This document shows, one piece after another, positions 7,856 through 15,321 of a stretch of 17,714 nt of DNA. Origin of the DNA: JBBQZU01 sp038207425 (GTDB lineage Bacteria; Bacteroidota; Bacteroidia; Flavobacteriales_D; Cryomorphaceae); NCBI GenBank assembly GCA_038207425.1, contig JBBQZU010000045.1, forward strand, positions 1 through 17,714, in the 5' to 3' direction. The notes beneath the pieces are model-generated. The model did not search any database and had not been told where the DNA came from. It was given only the letters and a program-made list of their open reading frames with translations. The position numbers and the translations under genes are program-made. Position 1 is the first letter of the stretch; each line of letters opens with the position of its first letter.

Positions 7856-8728
7856 ATGACAGGCAAAAAGAAATTCTCGAATAAAGATATACTAGCCCTG
7901 ACTGAAGGTTGGCAAGCCCCATTTGAAAAGAATTCGAAAGAAGAAGCACGCAAAGTTATTTTCAAAAGTATAGCTGATGAAAAAAGCGATGCTCATATTA
8001 TTCCTCTTCAGCCTTCGGAGCAGGCAGTTCAAATCAAAACCAAGCAGATCAATTGGCAAAGAGCCGCTGCCCTGATTCTCTTGATTATAAGCAGCCCGTT
8101 CATCATTTTTTTTATTGGAAAAGAAAATTGCACCAACCTCACCAACGGAAATCTTAGCTATTACCTGCCTGATGGAAGCAATCTTTTGCTTGCGCCTAGT
8201 GCGACTATAGAACTTAATAAAGTAACCTGGAAATTACAACGAAATGCTACGCTAACCGGCGATGCTTATTTTGATGTTTCGCCGGGAAGCACATTCAATA
8301 TTCACTGTGCCGCAGGATCGGTAGCTGTAGTGGGTACTCAATTCACTATACTGTCTTCTTCGGAGTCTATCTTTGTTCATTGTTGTGAAGGCAAGGTGGA
8401 GGTGATTTCCAGATATGGAAGTGGTGAAATTAAATCAGGTGAATTTGCCACTGCAAATAGTGAAGGCCTTAAAAAAGGCAACTATTCTCACTACGGTCAT
8501 GTGCTACCGGTTAAGGATTTTAATTTTGTTGAAGCACCTGTTTTACTAGTGTCAGAGCAATTGGAAAGATTACTCAAAAAGGACATCATCTTAAAATTAG
8601 ACCCAAACCTAAGTTATACGGGTACCTTTAACACATCAAACCCTGCGCAATGTCTGGAAATTTTCTGCAAAGCTTTTGGCGCTACATACGCAGACAATGG
8701 AATGGGCTCAATAGAGATAAGTCGCTGA
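7856..8728 (+). CDS. FecR-family anti-sigma factor 1 (with C-terminal DUF4974-like domain)
   Basis: The start is set at the ATG 7856-7858, one base after the sigma stop, giving 290 aa; an in-frame ATG at 7817 would add 13 residues inside the sigma gene and is less likely. The N-terminal ~65 cytoplasmic residues would bind the sigma. One membrane helix follows (about 70-88), then the periplasmic FecR domain (about 98-185: YLPDGSNLLLAPSATIELN, GDAYFDV, VVGTQF, EGKVEV). The C-terminal segment is STN/DUF4974-like (about 222-288, including YTGTF and FCKAFGATY) and is the expected contact for the receptor STN domain. Six cysteines lie outside the membrane helix on the predicted periplasmic side, including an adjacent pair at 176-177, which is unusual. 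The receptor frame overlaps its 3' end. Confidence 0.93.
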   Translation: MTGKKKFSNKDILALTEGWQAPFEKNSKEEARKVIFKSIADEKSDAHIIPLQPSEQAVQIKTKQINWQRAAALILLIISSPFIIFFIGKENCTNLTNGNLSYYLPDGSNLLLAPSATIELNKVTWKLQRNATLTGDAYFDVSPGSTFNIHCAAGSVAVVGTQFTILSSSESIFVHCCEGKVEVISRYGSGEIKSGEFATANSEGLKKGNYSHYGHVLPVKDFNFVEAPVLLVSEQLERLLKKDIILKLDPNLSYTGTFNTSNPAQCLEIFCKAFGATYADNGMGSIEISR

Positions 8729-11361
8729 AAAGTTGTTTTATTCTCATTTCCTTATTTGGGATAGCTAATTTGTGCCATGCTCAGGTTCTCAATGAAACCA
8801 ATTCTTATAGTCGGTTTGAAGGAAAAAGGCTTTTGCGCGCGATAAAAATTATCAGCAATCAAAGCAATCAACCTTTTTCATACAACCCCGAAGCCATTGA
8901 GGAGCTGATTGTGCCAGCAATGCCTCCCGGTGATTTATCACTTGAACAATTCCTTATCGCAACGCTAAAAGAAACCGGTTTCAGCTTTGAAAATATAGGT
9001 GGAGTGATTGTGATCATTCCTCTTTCTGAAAATGAAGTAAATCAACAAACATCCAATCGCCGTGATTTTGCAATTTCCGGAATTGTGCGGGATAGGATTT
9101 CGGGTGAGCCACTTCCATTTGCCAGTATAGCAATAGTTAATACTTCAATAACAACCATTGCCAACACCGATGGCAAATTTACACTGATCAAAGTTCCATC
9201 TGATACTGCAACCATCACGATTCGCTATATTGGTTATCAAGGCATCAGTGTGAGGCTAAATACACAACTAGCCCGAAGCTACTTATATATAGAGATGTTG
9301 CCACTAGAAAGGTTATTGCCATCGATTCAAATAATAGGCAATAAAGAGGAGCTTGTAGAACTTCAGTGCGAAGCTGGCCACATCACTTTTAATCCTGCTG
9401 AAATTTCAAAACTTCCAATACTTGGCGAGGGCGATCTCTTTACTGCATTACGTTGGCTGCCAGGAATTTCAGATGGACTTCAGGGTGGTTCGGGAGTAAA
9501 AATTCGCGGAAGCGCATCCGACCAAAACCTTGTTATTTTTGATGGTATATCGGTTTACCATACTGATCATTTTTTCGGGTTTTTCAGCGCCTTCAATAGC
9601 AGTGTGGTTAAAAATGTGCAACTATACAAAGGCGGGTTCGGCGCGGAATACGGAGGGCGTACTTCGGGTGTTTTGAACATTACCGCCATTGAAGGAAACA
9701 ACAAAGATGCCAGCATACTGGCTGAGTTGAACACCATGAGCATAAGCACCCTCATAGAATTGCCGCTTGTTCAGGATAAAGCCACTTTGGTTTTTGCTTT
9801 CAGACGGGGCTTCACTGACATAATAAAAAGCACTACGTTCAAGAATATCTTCAATAATATTTACAATACGCGTTTGCCAGGTAGTGCACAAACAAATGTT
9901 GATGTATTCGAGAGTGACAATGTCCCTGACTTTTTTTATTATGATCTGAATACAAAAATCACCTTTAAACCGACTGTCAAAGATGCAATATCAATTAGTT
10001 TTTATAACGGGGCCGATGATTTGCAAATGTCATTTATCTCAACGTCAGATGAAATTAGCAGAGAGTCGATGGACAATACGAGGTGGGGAAATACAGGGGG
10101 AAGTCTTAAATGGTCGCGTAAGTGGAACAAACGAATGTTTACGTATGCCCTATTTGGTTTATCGTCTTACAGGAGTACACTTGAAGCCGAAGAATCCTTT
10201 TATTTTAATCAGGATATACTGCTGAGCAGGCGATTTTTTGATCAGCGCACACACCTTACGGACTATACGTTTCGCTTGGACAATACCTACGAATTCGATG
10301 AACTTACTTCAATTGATTTTGGCTATTGGTACACTAATTATCGCATTTTGCTCCAGTCACAAGATCAGGATTTTATATTTCAGGACTCTACTCAGAGCGC
10401 AAGTCTTCATGCCATGTATGCTTCTGTTAAGAGAAAATTGGGTCCTGTGAGCCTCACTGCAGGCCTGCGTATTTCGCCATACACCGGCACCAACCAAACA
10501 TATGTTGCACCCCGGCTCTCCTTTTCTACAAAAATTCTTTCGACCTTGAATCTGAAAGCAGCATATGGAATTTACCACCAAATGATCAGAAGGTTAAATG
10601 AGCGTAGTCTGTACTTCAGCATTCCCGAAACATGGAGTCTTGCCGGTATTGGGCCTATTCCTTTACTACAAAGTCACCACTACCTTGCTGGGGCAACCTG
10701 GGATAAAAATGGCTGGCAAGTGGATATAGAAGGTTATATAAAAACCGAATCAGGCACTATAGAAATTATTTTTCCCGAACTCGTGCTTTCTTCAGGAAAT
10801 ATAGAAGACTTTGCCGTAAACGGACAGCGCCACATAAAGGGGGTAGACCTTCTCATAAAGCGTAATTTCAACAACCAAAATATACTCTTTTCATATGCCT
10901 ACACACTAGCTCAGTCAAAGTATGCTGGCATCAACAACGGCGAATATTTCCGCAGCAGCGGATATGCCCTTCATGAGCTTGGCGCAGTGTACAATATAAA
11001 TAGAAAACGTTGGGACTTTTCTACGGCAATTTCAGTATCAAGTGGCCTGCCCTACACCGAGGTGCTTGGTGTAAGCGCTGGGTCAGTACCAGACAATATA
11101 TCAGTAAATATTTCAGGTTTGAACAATACCAACACAGAATGGAATCATAGAATTGACCTATCATTAGGTTATACTATTCCACTTAAGAAATCTGTTTTGC
11201 AGATGGGCGTTTCAATACACAATTTGTACAATAATCAACCCATAAGAGCTATAGATTACTTTCTAATACCCGATCCTAATGCTGGTCTACCCACCCTCGG
11301 CAGAAGGGATGTGCCATCGCTTGGATTTACCCCTTCGGCATTCTTGAGAGTAAGAATTTAA
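8650..11361 (+). CDS. TonB-dependent outer-membrane receptor with N-terminal STN signalling domain
   Basis: The 903-aa precursor has a signal peptide with a hydrophobic core KSCFILISLFGIANLCHA and likely cleavage after Ala44. Then come an STN (secretin/TonB short N-terminal) domain (about 55-126), a carboxypeptidase-regulatory-like beta domain (about 140-217; SGIVRDRISGEPLPFASI), a plug (about 240-345; GVKIRGSASDQNLVIFDGI, GGFGAEYGGRTSGVLNI) and a barrel to the end. The STN domain marks it as a transducing receptor that passes ligand occupancy to FecR and the ECF sigma, both encoded immediately upstream. No SusD-like gene follows, so glycan uptake of the SusCD type is not indicated; a siderophore, metal chelate or other small ligand is possible. 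The only ATG fitting the signal peptide overlaps fecR1 by 79 nt and gives a long ~25-residue n-region; a non-ATG start near 8720 cannot be excluded. Confidence 0.93.
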   Translation: MSGNFLQSFWRYIRRQWNGLNRDKSLKSCFILISLFGIANLCHAQVLNETNSYSRFEGKRLLRAIKIISNQSNQPFSYNPEAIEELIVPAMPPGDLSLEQFLIATLKETGFSFENIGGVIVIIPLSENEVNQQTSNRRDFAISGIVRDRISGEPLPFASIAIVNTSITTIANTDGKFTLIKVPSDTATITIRYIGYQGISVRLNTQLARSYLYIEMLPLERLLPSIQIIGNKEELVELQCEAGHITFNPAEISKLPILGEGDLFTALRWLPGISDGLQGGSGVKIRGSASDQNLVIFDGISVYHTDHFFGFFSAFNSSVVKNVQLYKGGFGAEYGGRTSGVLNITAIEGNNKDASILAELNTMSISTLIELPLVQDKATLVFAFRRGFTDIIKSTTFKNIFNNIYNTRLPGSAQTNVDVFESDNVPDFFYYDLNTKITFKPTVKDAISISFYNGADDLQMSFISTSDEISRESMDNTRWGNTGGSLKWSRKWNKRMFTYALFGLSSYRSTLEAEESFYFNQDILLSRRFFDQRTHLTDYTFRLDNTYEFDELTSIDFGYWYTNYRILLQSQDQDFIFQDSTQSASLHAMYASVKRKLGPVSLTAGLRISPYTGTNQTYVAPRLSFSTKILSTLNLKAAYGIYHQMIRRLNERSLYFSIPETWSLAGIGPIPLLQSHHYLAGATWDKNGWQVDIEGYIKTESGTIEIIFPELVLSSGNIEDFAVNGQRHIKGVDLLIKRNFNNQNILFSYAYTLAQSKYAGINNGEYFRSSGYALHELGAVYNINRKRWDFSTAISVSSGLPYTEVLGVSAGSVPDNISVNISGLNNTNTEWNHRIDLSLGYTIPLKKSVLQMGVSIHNLYNNQPIRAIDYFLIPDPNAGLPTLGRRDVPSLGFTPSAFLRVRI

Positions 11362-11460
11362 GAAGGCTTGCAATTCAGAACGGAATCCTTTTAGTAAGCC
11401 GGGATAAGGCTTCTATAATCTTATTTCATTGAATTAGCGAAAAAATTCCTGGCTGGCATG

Positions 11461-11488
11461 GGTAGGGTAAATTAATGCACAGGTGTAT
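11461..11488 (+). promoter_or_regulatory. Candidate ECF-type promoter of fecR2 (GGTAGGGTAA-N13-TGTAT)
   Basis: GGTAGGGTAA (11461-11470) is followed after 13 nt by TGTAT (11484-11488). The same two blocks at the same spacing recur at 12637-12664. Counting from GTAGGG the gap is 16 nt, close to the usual -35/-10 spacing of ECF promoters. The predicted start would leave a short leader of under 20 nt before the fecR2 ATG at 11512. Assignment to the sigma factor encoded here is inference. Confidence 0.4.
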
Positions 11489-11511
11489 ATGGAGCACATC
11501 AACCGCATTAC

Positions 11512-12366
11512 ATGTCCATCAATAAAAAGAAGTTGGAAGGAGATATTGAAAAATATTTGAGCGAATCGCTCAATAGTAGCCGAATACCCTATAAGCTTAG
11601 TAAAGACGAGGCCTGGAAGAATATACAATTGTCTATTACTGAAGGCAAAGTATTACCCTTCCGGAAATCATTGCCAGCTCTGAGATGGGCTGCAGCAGCA
11701 GCAGTTTTATTCGCAATAGCCCTTGGATCCATTTTTGCCGGAAGGCAAACGGTGAAAACCCAGGAAGCCCCATTTGCTATGGTGAGTCTTCCTGATGGAT
11801 CGGCTGTTGTGCTCAGTGCCGGATCAGAAGTTCAATACAATAAGGTGAGCTGGCTCTGGGACAGGGAAGTCGCCCTTTCAGGAAAAGCGTTCTTTGACGT
11901 GGAAAAAGGAAGTGAATTTACTGTAAGTACCCAGGAGGGTGATATTGTAGTGCTGGGAACATCATTTGATGTTTATGTAAGCCGGGGAAAACTTGAGGTA
12001 GCCTGCAAAACGGGCAAAGTCGGTATTTCGAAAGCCGGCAAATTGCTCGATATTATTACCCCAGGCGAAAAATTGGTTCTGCACCAAAACAAGACGGTGA
12101 AGTCAAATATTGACACGGCTCTGATTGATCTTTGGTTCAAAACAGATTTCACTTTTGAAAATGTATCCCTTCGTCAGGCTATTGAAACCATTGCGAGCCA
12201 TTTCAATCACGAGGTAATTGTACCTGAATATGTTCAGTTGCAATATACAGGTCAGCTTTCAAAGAAACTCACACTAGAAGAGTCGCTCGATATAATCTGC
12301 ATGCCATTTGGCTTGACTTACACAATTGATTCAAGCAAGAATTTAATCACCATCACTAAAAATTGA
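11512..12366 (+). CDS. FecR-family anti-sigma factor 2 (with C-terminal DUF4974-like domain)
   Basis: This 284-aa protein has the same architecture as FecR 1: an N-terminal cytoplasmic segment (about 1-55, with KDEAWKNI resembling KEEARKVI of the first copy), one membrane helix (about 57-77), a FecR domain (about 86-175: LPDGSAVVLSAGSEVQYNKVSW, GKAFFDV, VVLGTSF, GKLEVACKTGKV) and a DUF4974/STN-like end (about 212-282: FTFENVSLRQAIETIASHF, YTGQL). No sigma gene accompanies it; 150 nt separate it from the receptor stop. It may be a second regulator of the same sigma, an anti-sigma for a sigma encoded elsewhere, or the remnant of a duplicated module. The similarity is at motif level, so the duplication would be old. 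A 49-codon gene follows 4 nt after its stop. Confidence 0.92.
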   Translation: MSINKKKLEGDIEKYLSESLNSSRIPYKLSKDEAWKNIQLSITEGKVLPFRKSLPALRWAAAAAVLFAIALGSIFAGRQTVKTQEAPFAMVSLPDGSAVVLSAGSEVQYNKVSWLWDREVALSGKAFFDVEKGSEFTVSTQEGDIVVLGTSFDVYVSRGKLEVACKTGKVGISKAGKLLDIITPGEKLVLHQNKTVKSNIDTALIDLWFKTDFTFENVSLRQAIETIASHFNHEVIVPEYVQLQYTGQLSKKLTLEESLDIICMPFGLTYTIDSSKNLITITKN

Positions 12367-12370
12367 CGCT

Positions 12371-12520
12371 ATGCTTAAGGATCTCAACAAAATCAGAATG
12401 AGCTTACAAAGCAACAAAATCTATGGGGGTATGACCCCGCTTTGGGATGAGTACTACGTGCAGTCCCAAAACAGGAAGTTTAAAAACAAGTGGGACAAGA
12501 TCAAGAAGAACTTAGACTGA
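12371..12520 (+). CDS. Small basic protein of 49 aa, unknown function
   Basis: An ATG at 12371, 4 nt after the fecR2 stop, opens a 49-codon frame ending in TGA at 12518-12520. The product begins MLKDLNKIRMSLQSNK, has a central TPLWDEYYVQSQNRKF segment and ends KNKWDKIKKNLD. It has nine Lys and two Arg against five acidic residues, no signal peptide and no membrane helix, so it is predicted to be a cytosolic, partly helical basic peptide. The tight spacing suggests translation with fecR2 and a role near the anti-sigma or sigma, but no family was recognised. Chance coding cannot be ruled out for so short a frame. Confidence 0.5.
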   Translation: MLKDLNKIRMSLQSNKIYGGMTPLWDEYYVQSQNRKFKNKWDKIKKNLD

Positions 12521-12636
12521 TTCAATTACAAGTCAGAAGATAAAGGTCTGAACCCACGACCGTTGCTTCAACGGCAGCCACCGATAAATGCTTAAAAGTA
12601 CCGTTGGTTAAAACTTGTAAAAAGTACCGACGCACA

Positions 12637-12664
12637 GGTAGGGTAACTATGACACTATCTGTAT
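12637..12664 (+). promoter_or_regulatory. Second GGTAGGGTAA-N13-TGTAT element, upstream of a structured intergenic RNA candidate
   Basis: GGTAGGGTAA (12637-12646) and TGTAT (12660-12664) repeat the element before fecR2 with identical 13-nt spacing. No gene of usual size follows; the region downstream holds two small hairpins and a terminator before the convergent oxidoreductase gene. This suggests a promoter for a short transcript, though it is unproven. Confidence 0.35.
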
Positions 12665-12670
12665 TTATAT

Positions 12671-12770
12671 CAAACGCACGGGGAACAACGGTTCCTATGT
12701 ATCTTCATAGTAGTATTGGTTAATTTGGTAAAGACCAAAGCCCGGGTGGTTCCGGGCTTTGGCGTTTTTT
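12671..12770 (+). ncRNA. Candidate small RNA of about 100 nt
   Basis: A transcript from the element at 12637-12664 would start near 12671 and end at the terminator at 12735-12770. It would contain a hairpin GGAAC-AACG-GTTCC (12682-12695), a second hairpin CTATG-TATCTT-CATAG (12695-12710, sharing one base with the first) and the terminator stem. No known RNA family was recognised. Start and existence are inferred from the promoter-like element plus structure; the same segment could simply be the 3' end of the fecR2 transcript. Confidence 0.25.
12735..12770 (+). terminator. Strong rho-independent terminator ending the signalling block
   Basis: A perfect 11-bp stem, CCAAAGCCCGG (12735-12745) with CCGGGCTTTGG (12752-12762), has a GTGGTT loop and is followed by TTTTTT (12765-12770). 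The T-tract runs into the stop codon (12769-12771) of the convergent oxidoreductase gene. The minus strand lacks a good T-tract after the stem, so it mainly serves rightward transcription. Confidence 0.9.
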
Positions 12771-13767
12771 ACAAGCTCATATCAGCAACAATCCTTCCTA
12801 CGGTTTCGCCAGCAAGAATATCGTCCATGTAGCCAGGTATTTGCTCAAGTGCTACTATAGTACCCATAGATTCAATATTTGTAGGGTGCAATCTTTCAGT
12901 TAGTTGATCCCATATCTTAAGCCGTAAGTTATGCGGAGTTTCTGCACTTTCAATGCCAAGAAGATTTACTCCGTTGAGAATTAGAGGATATACAGTGGTA
13001 TGCAAATCAGGCGAACCAACGAGCCCGCATGCTGCAACATTTCCATTGCGCTGGCAGGCTTTGAGCAATGTAGCAAGTGTATTGCCCCCGACAGTATCAA
13101 TAGCACCGGCCCATTGAGATTTCAGTAAAGGACGATCTGATGTATCATTTACCTCATTACGATTTATACAGCGCTTTGCGCCAATGCTGTGCAGCCATGT
13201 ATAGTGTTCTGATTTACCGCTCGAAGCGATAACCCTATATCCCGCTTTTTTAAGAATGGCTACCGCCATAGATCCAACCCCTCCGCTCGCACCTGTAACC
13301 ACTACTTCGCCCAAATCGGGATGTTGTCCGTTTATTTCCATTTTGTATAGAGCCAGAGCCGCTGTGAATCCGCCTGTTCCAATTATCATTGCATCCTTTA
13401 GACTTAAGCCTTTGGGCAAAGGCACTACCCATGCAGCAGGAACGGAGATATACTCGGCAAATCCACCCTTGGTGCCCATTCCCATGTCATAAGATGTTAC
13501 TATCACTTCATCGCCTGGCCTGAAGGATGCGGATTCGCTATGCTCTACCACCCCTGAAGCATCTACACCGGGAGTATGCGGAAAATTACGCGATATTCCT
13601 TTGTGGCCTGATGCCGATAGAGCGTCCTTATAGTTGAGTGCAGCAAAATGAACCCTGATTCGCACTTCATTTTCAGGAAGGAAATCCATCCCAACCTGCT
13701 CAATTGATTTCAAAAAATGCTCTTCTTTGCGCACCACCAAAGCTCGGTACTTATAGACTTCACTCAT
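12769..13767 (-). CDS. YhdH/YhfP-family quinone oxidoreductase (AcuI-like, zinc-free MDR)
   Basis: This 332-aa medium-chain dehydrogenase/reductase without zinc ligands has the YhdH/YhfP signature near the N-terminus (AALNYKDALSASGHKGI, about 42-58), FPHTPGVDASGVV (62-74), GGFAEYISVP (101-110) and the NADPH-binding TGASGGVGSMA (158-168). Members such as AcuI reduce acrylyl-CoA, while others act on quinones or enones; the substrate here is not evident. The start at 13767 gives a normal N-terminus. The RidA-family gene ends 4 nt upstream on the same strand, so the two are probably one operon. Its stop lies in the T-tract of the convergent terminator. Confidence 0.92.
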   Translation of the reverse strand: MSEVYKYRALVVRKEEHFLKSIEQVGMDFLPENEVRIRVHFAALNYKDALSASGHKGISRNFPHTPGVDASGVVEHSESASFRPGDEVIVTSYDMGMGTKGGFAEYISVPAAWVVPLPKGLSLKDAMIIGTGGFTAALALYKMEINGQHPDLGEVVVTGASGGVGSMAVAILKKAGYRVIASSGKSEHYTWLHSIGAKRCINRNEVNDTSDRPLLKSQWAGAIDTVGGNTLATLLKACQRNGNVAACGLVGSPDLHTTVYPLILNGVNLLGIESAETPHNLRLKIWDQLTERLHPTNIESMGTIVALEQIPGYMDDILAGETVGRIVADMSL

Positions 13768-13771
13768 ACAG

Positions 13772-14197
13772 TCAATTTAATGTTGCAATACATTTCAACT
13801 CAATTGCGATCGGCGTAGGAAGGCAATTAATCTCTACCGTAGTGCGGCATGGCTGGTTGTCCTTAAAATATTCAGCATATACCGCATTATAGATTTTAAA
13901 ATCATCTTTCATATTGGTAAGAAATACTGTTACATCTACAAGCTTATCCCAAGATGAGCCCGATGCTTCAAGTATCGTACGCACATTTCTGAATACAGAC
14001 CTGCACTGCGCTTCAATGTCATAACTGGAAATATTGCCCGAATCATCAAGCTCCACACCGGGAATTTTTTTAGTGCCTTTCTCCCTTGGGCCCACCCCGC
14101 TGAGAAAAAGCAAATTGCCTACTTTGCGGGCATGCGGATACAAACCAACCGGCTCAGGGGCTCCACTGGCATGTATGCGATCTGAATCTGAAGTCAT
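13772..14197 (-). CDS. RidA/YjgF-family reactive-intermediate deaminase (2-aminomuconate-deaminase-like)
   Basis: This 141-aa single-domain RidA-fold protein shows the family pattern GLYPHARKVGNLLFLSGVGPR (18-38), a central SVFRNVRTILEASGSSWDKLVDVTVFL, and a C-terminal Arg118 (PCRTTVE) and Glu133 (IAIELKCIA), the positions that hold the imine/enamine substrate carboxylate and catalytic water in RidA proteins. The extended N-terminus resembles 2-aminomuconate deaminases more than housekeeping RidA. No other catabolic genes for aromatic amines are in the window, so general clearance of reactive enamines is equally possible. It leads a probable two-gene operon with the downstream oxidoreductase. 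The 98-nt gap to the divergent exonuclease gene must hold promoters for both directions; none was clear. Confidence 0.9.
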   Translation of the reverse strand: MTSDSDRIHASGAPEPVGLYPHARKVGNLLFLSGVGPREKGTKKIPGVELDDSGNISSYDIEAQCRSVFRNVRTILEASGSSWDKLVDVTVFLTNMKDDFKIYNAVYAEYFKDNQPCRTTVEINCLPTPIAIELKCIATLN

Positions 14198-14295
14198 AGT
14201 ATAATTTTAGATGTCGAATCTAACCAAACCTGTTTTAATTTTACCAAGCTTGTGGATATTTTCGAACCCCAGCTACTGTATATTGTTGTAACACC

Positions 14296-15321
14296 ATGCC
14301 GCTCATTACATTCACAGATGATGGTCTTTACTGCAAAGCAGCCAACGTATATATAGATCCTTGGCGGCCTGTGGACAATGCCCTTATTACCCATGCACAT
14401 TCCGATCATTCCAGATGGGGAATGAAAAAATATCTCGCACACCACCACAGCATACCTGTAATGCTACGTCGACTCGGTGACATCAACGCCCGGGGAATAG
14501 CCTATGACGAGCATATCAATATCAACGGGGTTGAAATAAGTTTCCATCCTGCAGGTCACATCCCGGGATCGGCACAAATAAGACTCGCATATAAGAGTGA
14601 GGTATGGGTTGTTTCAGGCGATTATAAACTAAGCAGCGATGGGCTATCTGAACCTTTTGAACCGGTTCCTTGCACCGATTTCATCACCGAATCCACCTTC
14701 GGGCTGCCTGTATTCAACTGGTTAGAGCAAAAAGAAATCATGGCTTCAATAAATCAATGGTGGGCAAAAAATGTAGCAGATGGATTCAATTCGGTGCTCT
14801 TTGGCTACTCGCTGGGTAAAGCACAACGCATCCTTGCAAACCTTGAAAACTCTATAGGGCCAATATATGTACACGGGGCTGTAGCCAATATGAATGATGC
14901 ACTCACTGAGTCGGGATACAATTTCCGTAATGCTATGCGTGTGCAGAACGACATTGATATAAAGTCGATTCGTGGAGCAATGATTGTTGCACCACCTTCG
15001 GCACAAGGCTCAGCATGGCTCAATAAATTCAAGCCGCTTCGCACTGCCACAGCATCAGGGTGGATGAGTATGCGGGGAGCACGCCGACGCCGTAATGTTG
15101 ATACCGGATTTGTGCTTTCAGACCATGCCGACTGGCGCGAACTCAACGAAGCCGTGCAACTCAGCGGCGCTGAGCGCGTTTATGTCACGCATGGCTACAG
15201 CAATGTATTTGCCAACTGGCTTTCGCAAAAAGGCATAGATGCGCGCGTTGTTAAAACCGAATACGAAGGCGAACTTGCCGAAATAGAGGAATCACAAAAC
15301 AAGGAACCGGAAACCGAATGA
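14296..15321 (+). CDS. Ligase-associated DNA damage response exonuclease (MBL fold, beta-CASP-like)
   Basis: This 341-aa metallo-beta-lactamase-fold nuclease has the metal motif HAHSDH (33-38), PAGHIPGSAQ (85-94), SGDYK (107-111), a TEST-type strand (ITESTFG, 130-136), SDHADW (275-280) and THGYS (298-302). This is the SNM1/CPSF-like architecture of the 'Exo' member of the Lhr-Core/MPE/Exo/Lig repair set. The N-terminus LITFTDDGLYC is the usual family start, which supports the ATG at 14296. The stop overlaps the ligase start by 4 nt (ATGA), so the two are coupled. The acidic tail (EIEESQNKEPETE) is the segment overlapping the ligase gene. Confidence 0.93.
   Translation: MPLITFTDDGLYCKAANVYIDPWRPVDNALITHAHSDHSRWGMKKYLAHHHSIPVMLRRLGDINARGIAYDEHININGVEISFHPAGHIPGSAQIRLAYKSEVWVVSGDYKLSSDGLSEPFEPVPCTDFITESTFGLPVFNWLEQKEIMASINQWWAKNVADGFNSVLFGYSLGKAQRILANLENSIGPIYVHGAVANMNDALTESGYNFRNAMRVQNDIDIKSIRGAMIVAPPSAQGSAWLNKFKPLRTATASGWMSMRGARRRRNVDTGFVLSDHADWRELNEAVQLSGAERVYVTHGYSNVFANWLSQKGIDARVVKTEYEGELAEIEESQNKEPETE

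Noticed and set aside
11362..11415. Possible attenuator after the receptor stop (GGCTT at 11365 and 11408 both able to pair with AAGCC at 11396)
   Set aside because: Stems are only 5 bp and no T-tract follows, so a terminator or attenuator call is not supported.
12541..12595. tRNA-like look on the minus strand (anticodon-like CCGTTG/CAACGG stem and a GTGGGTTC stretch)
   Set aside because: No acceptor or D-arm, the loop lacks the invariant U33, and the T-arm has no matching 3' strand, so it is not a tRNA or a convincing remnant.
12649..12723. 24-codon frame (ATG 12649 to TAA) inside the structured intergenic region
   Set aside because: Its start falls within the repeated promoter-like element, no features are recognisable, and it is too short to support.
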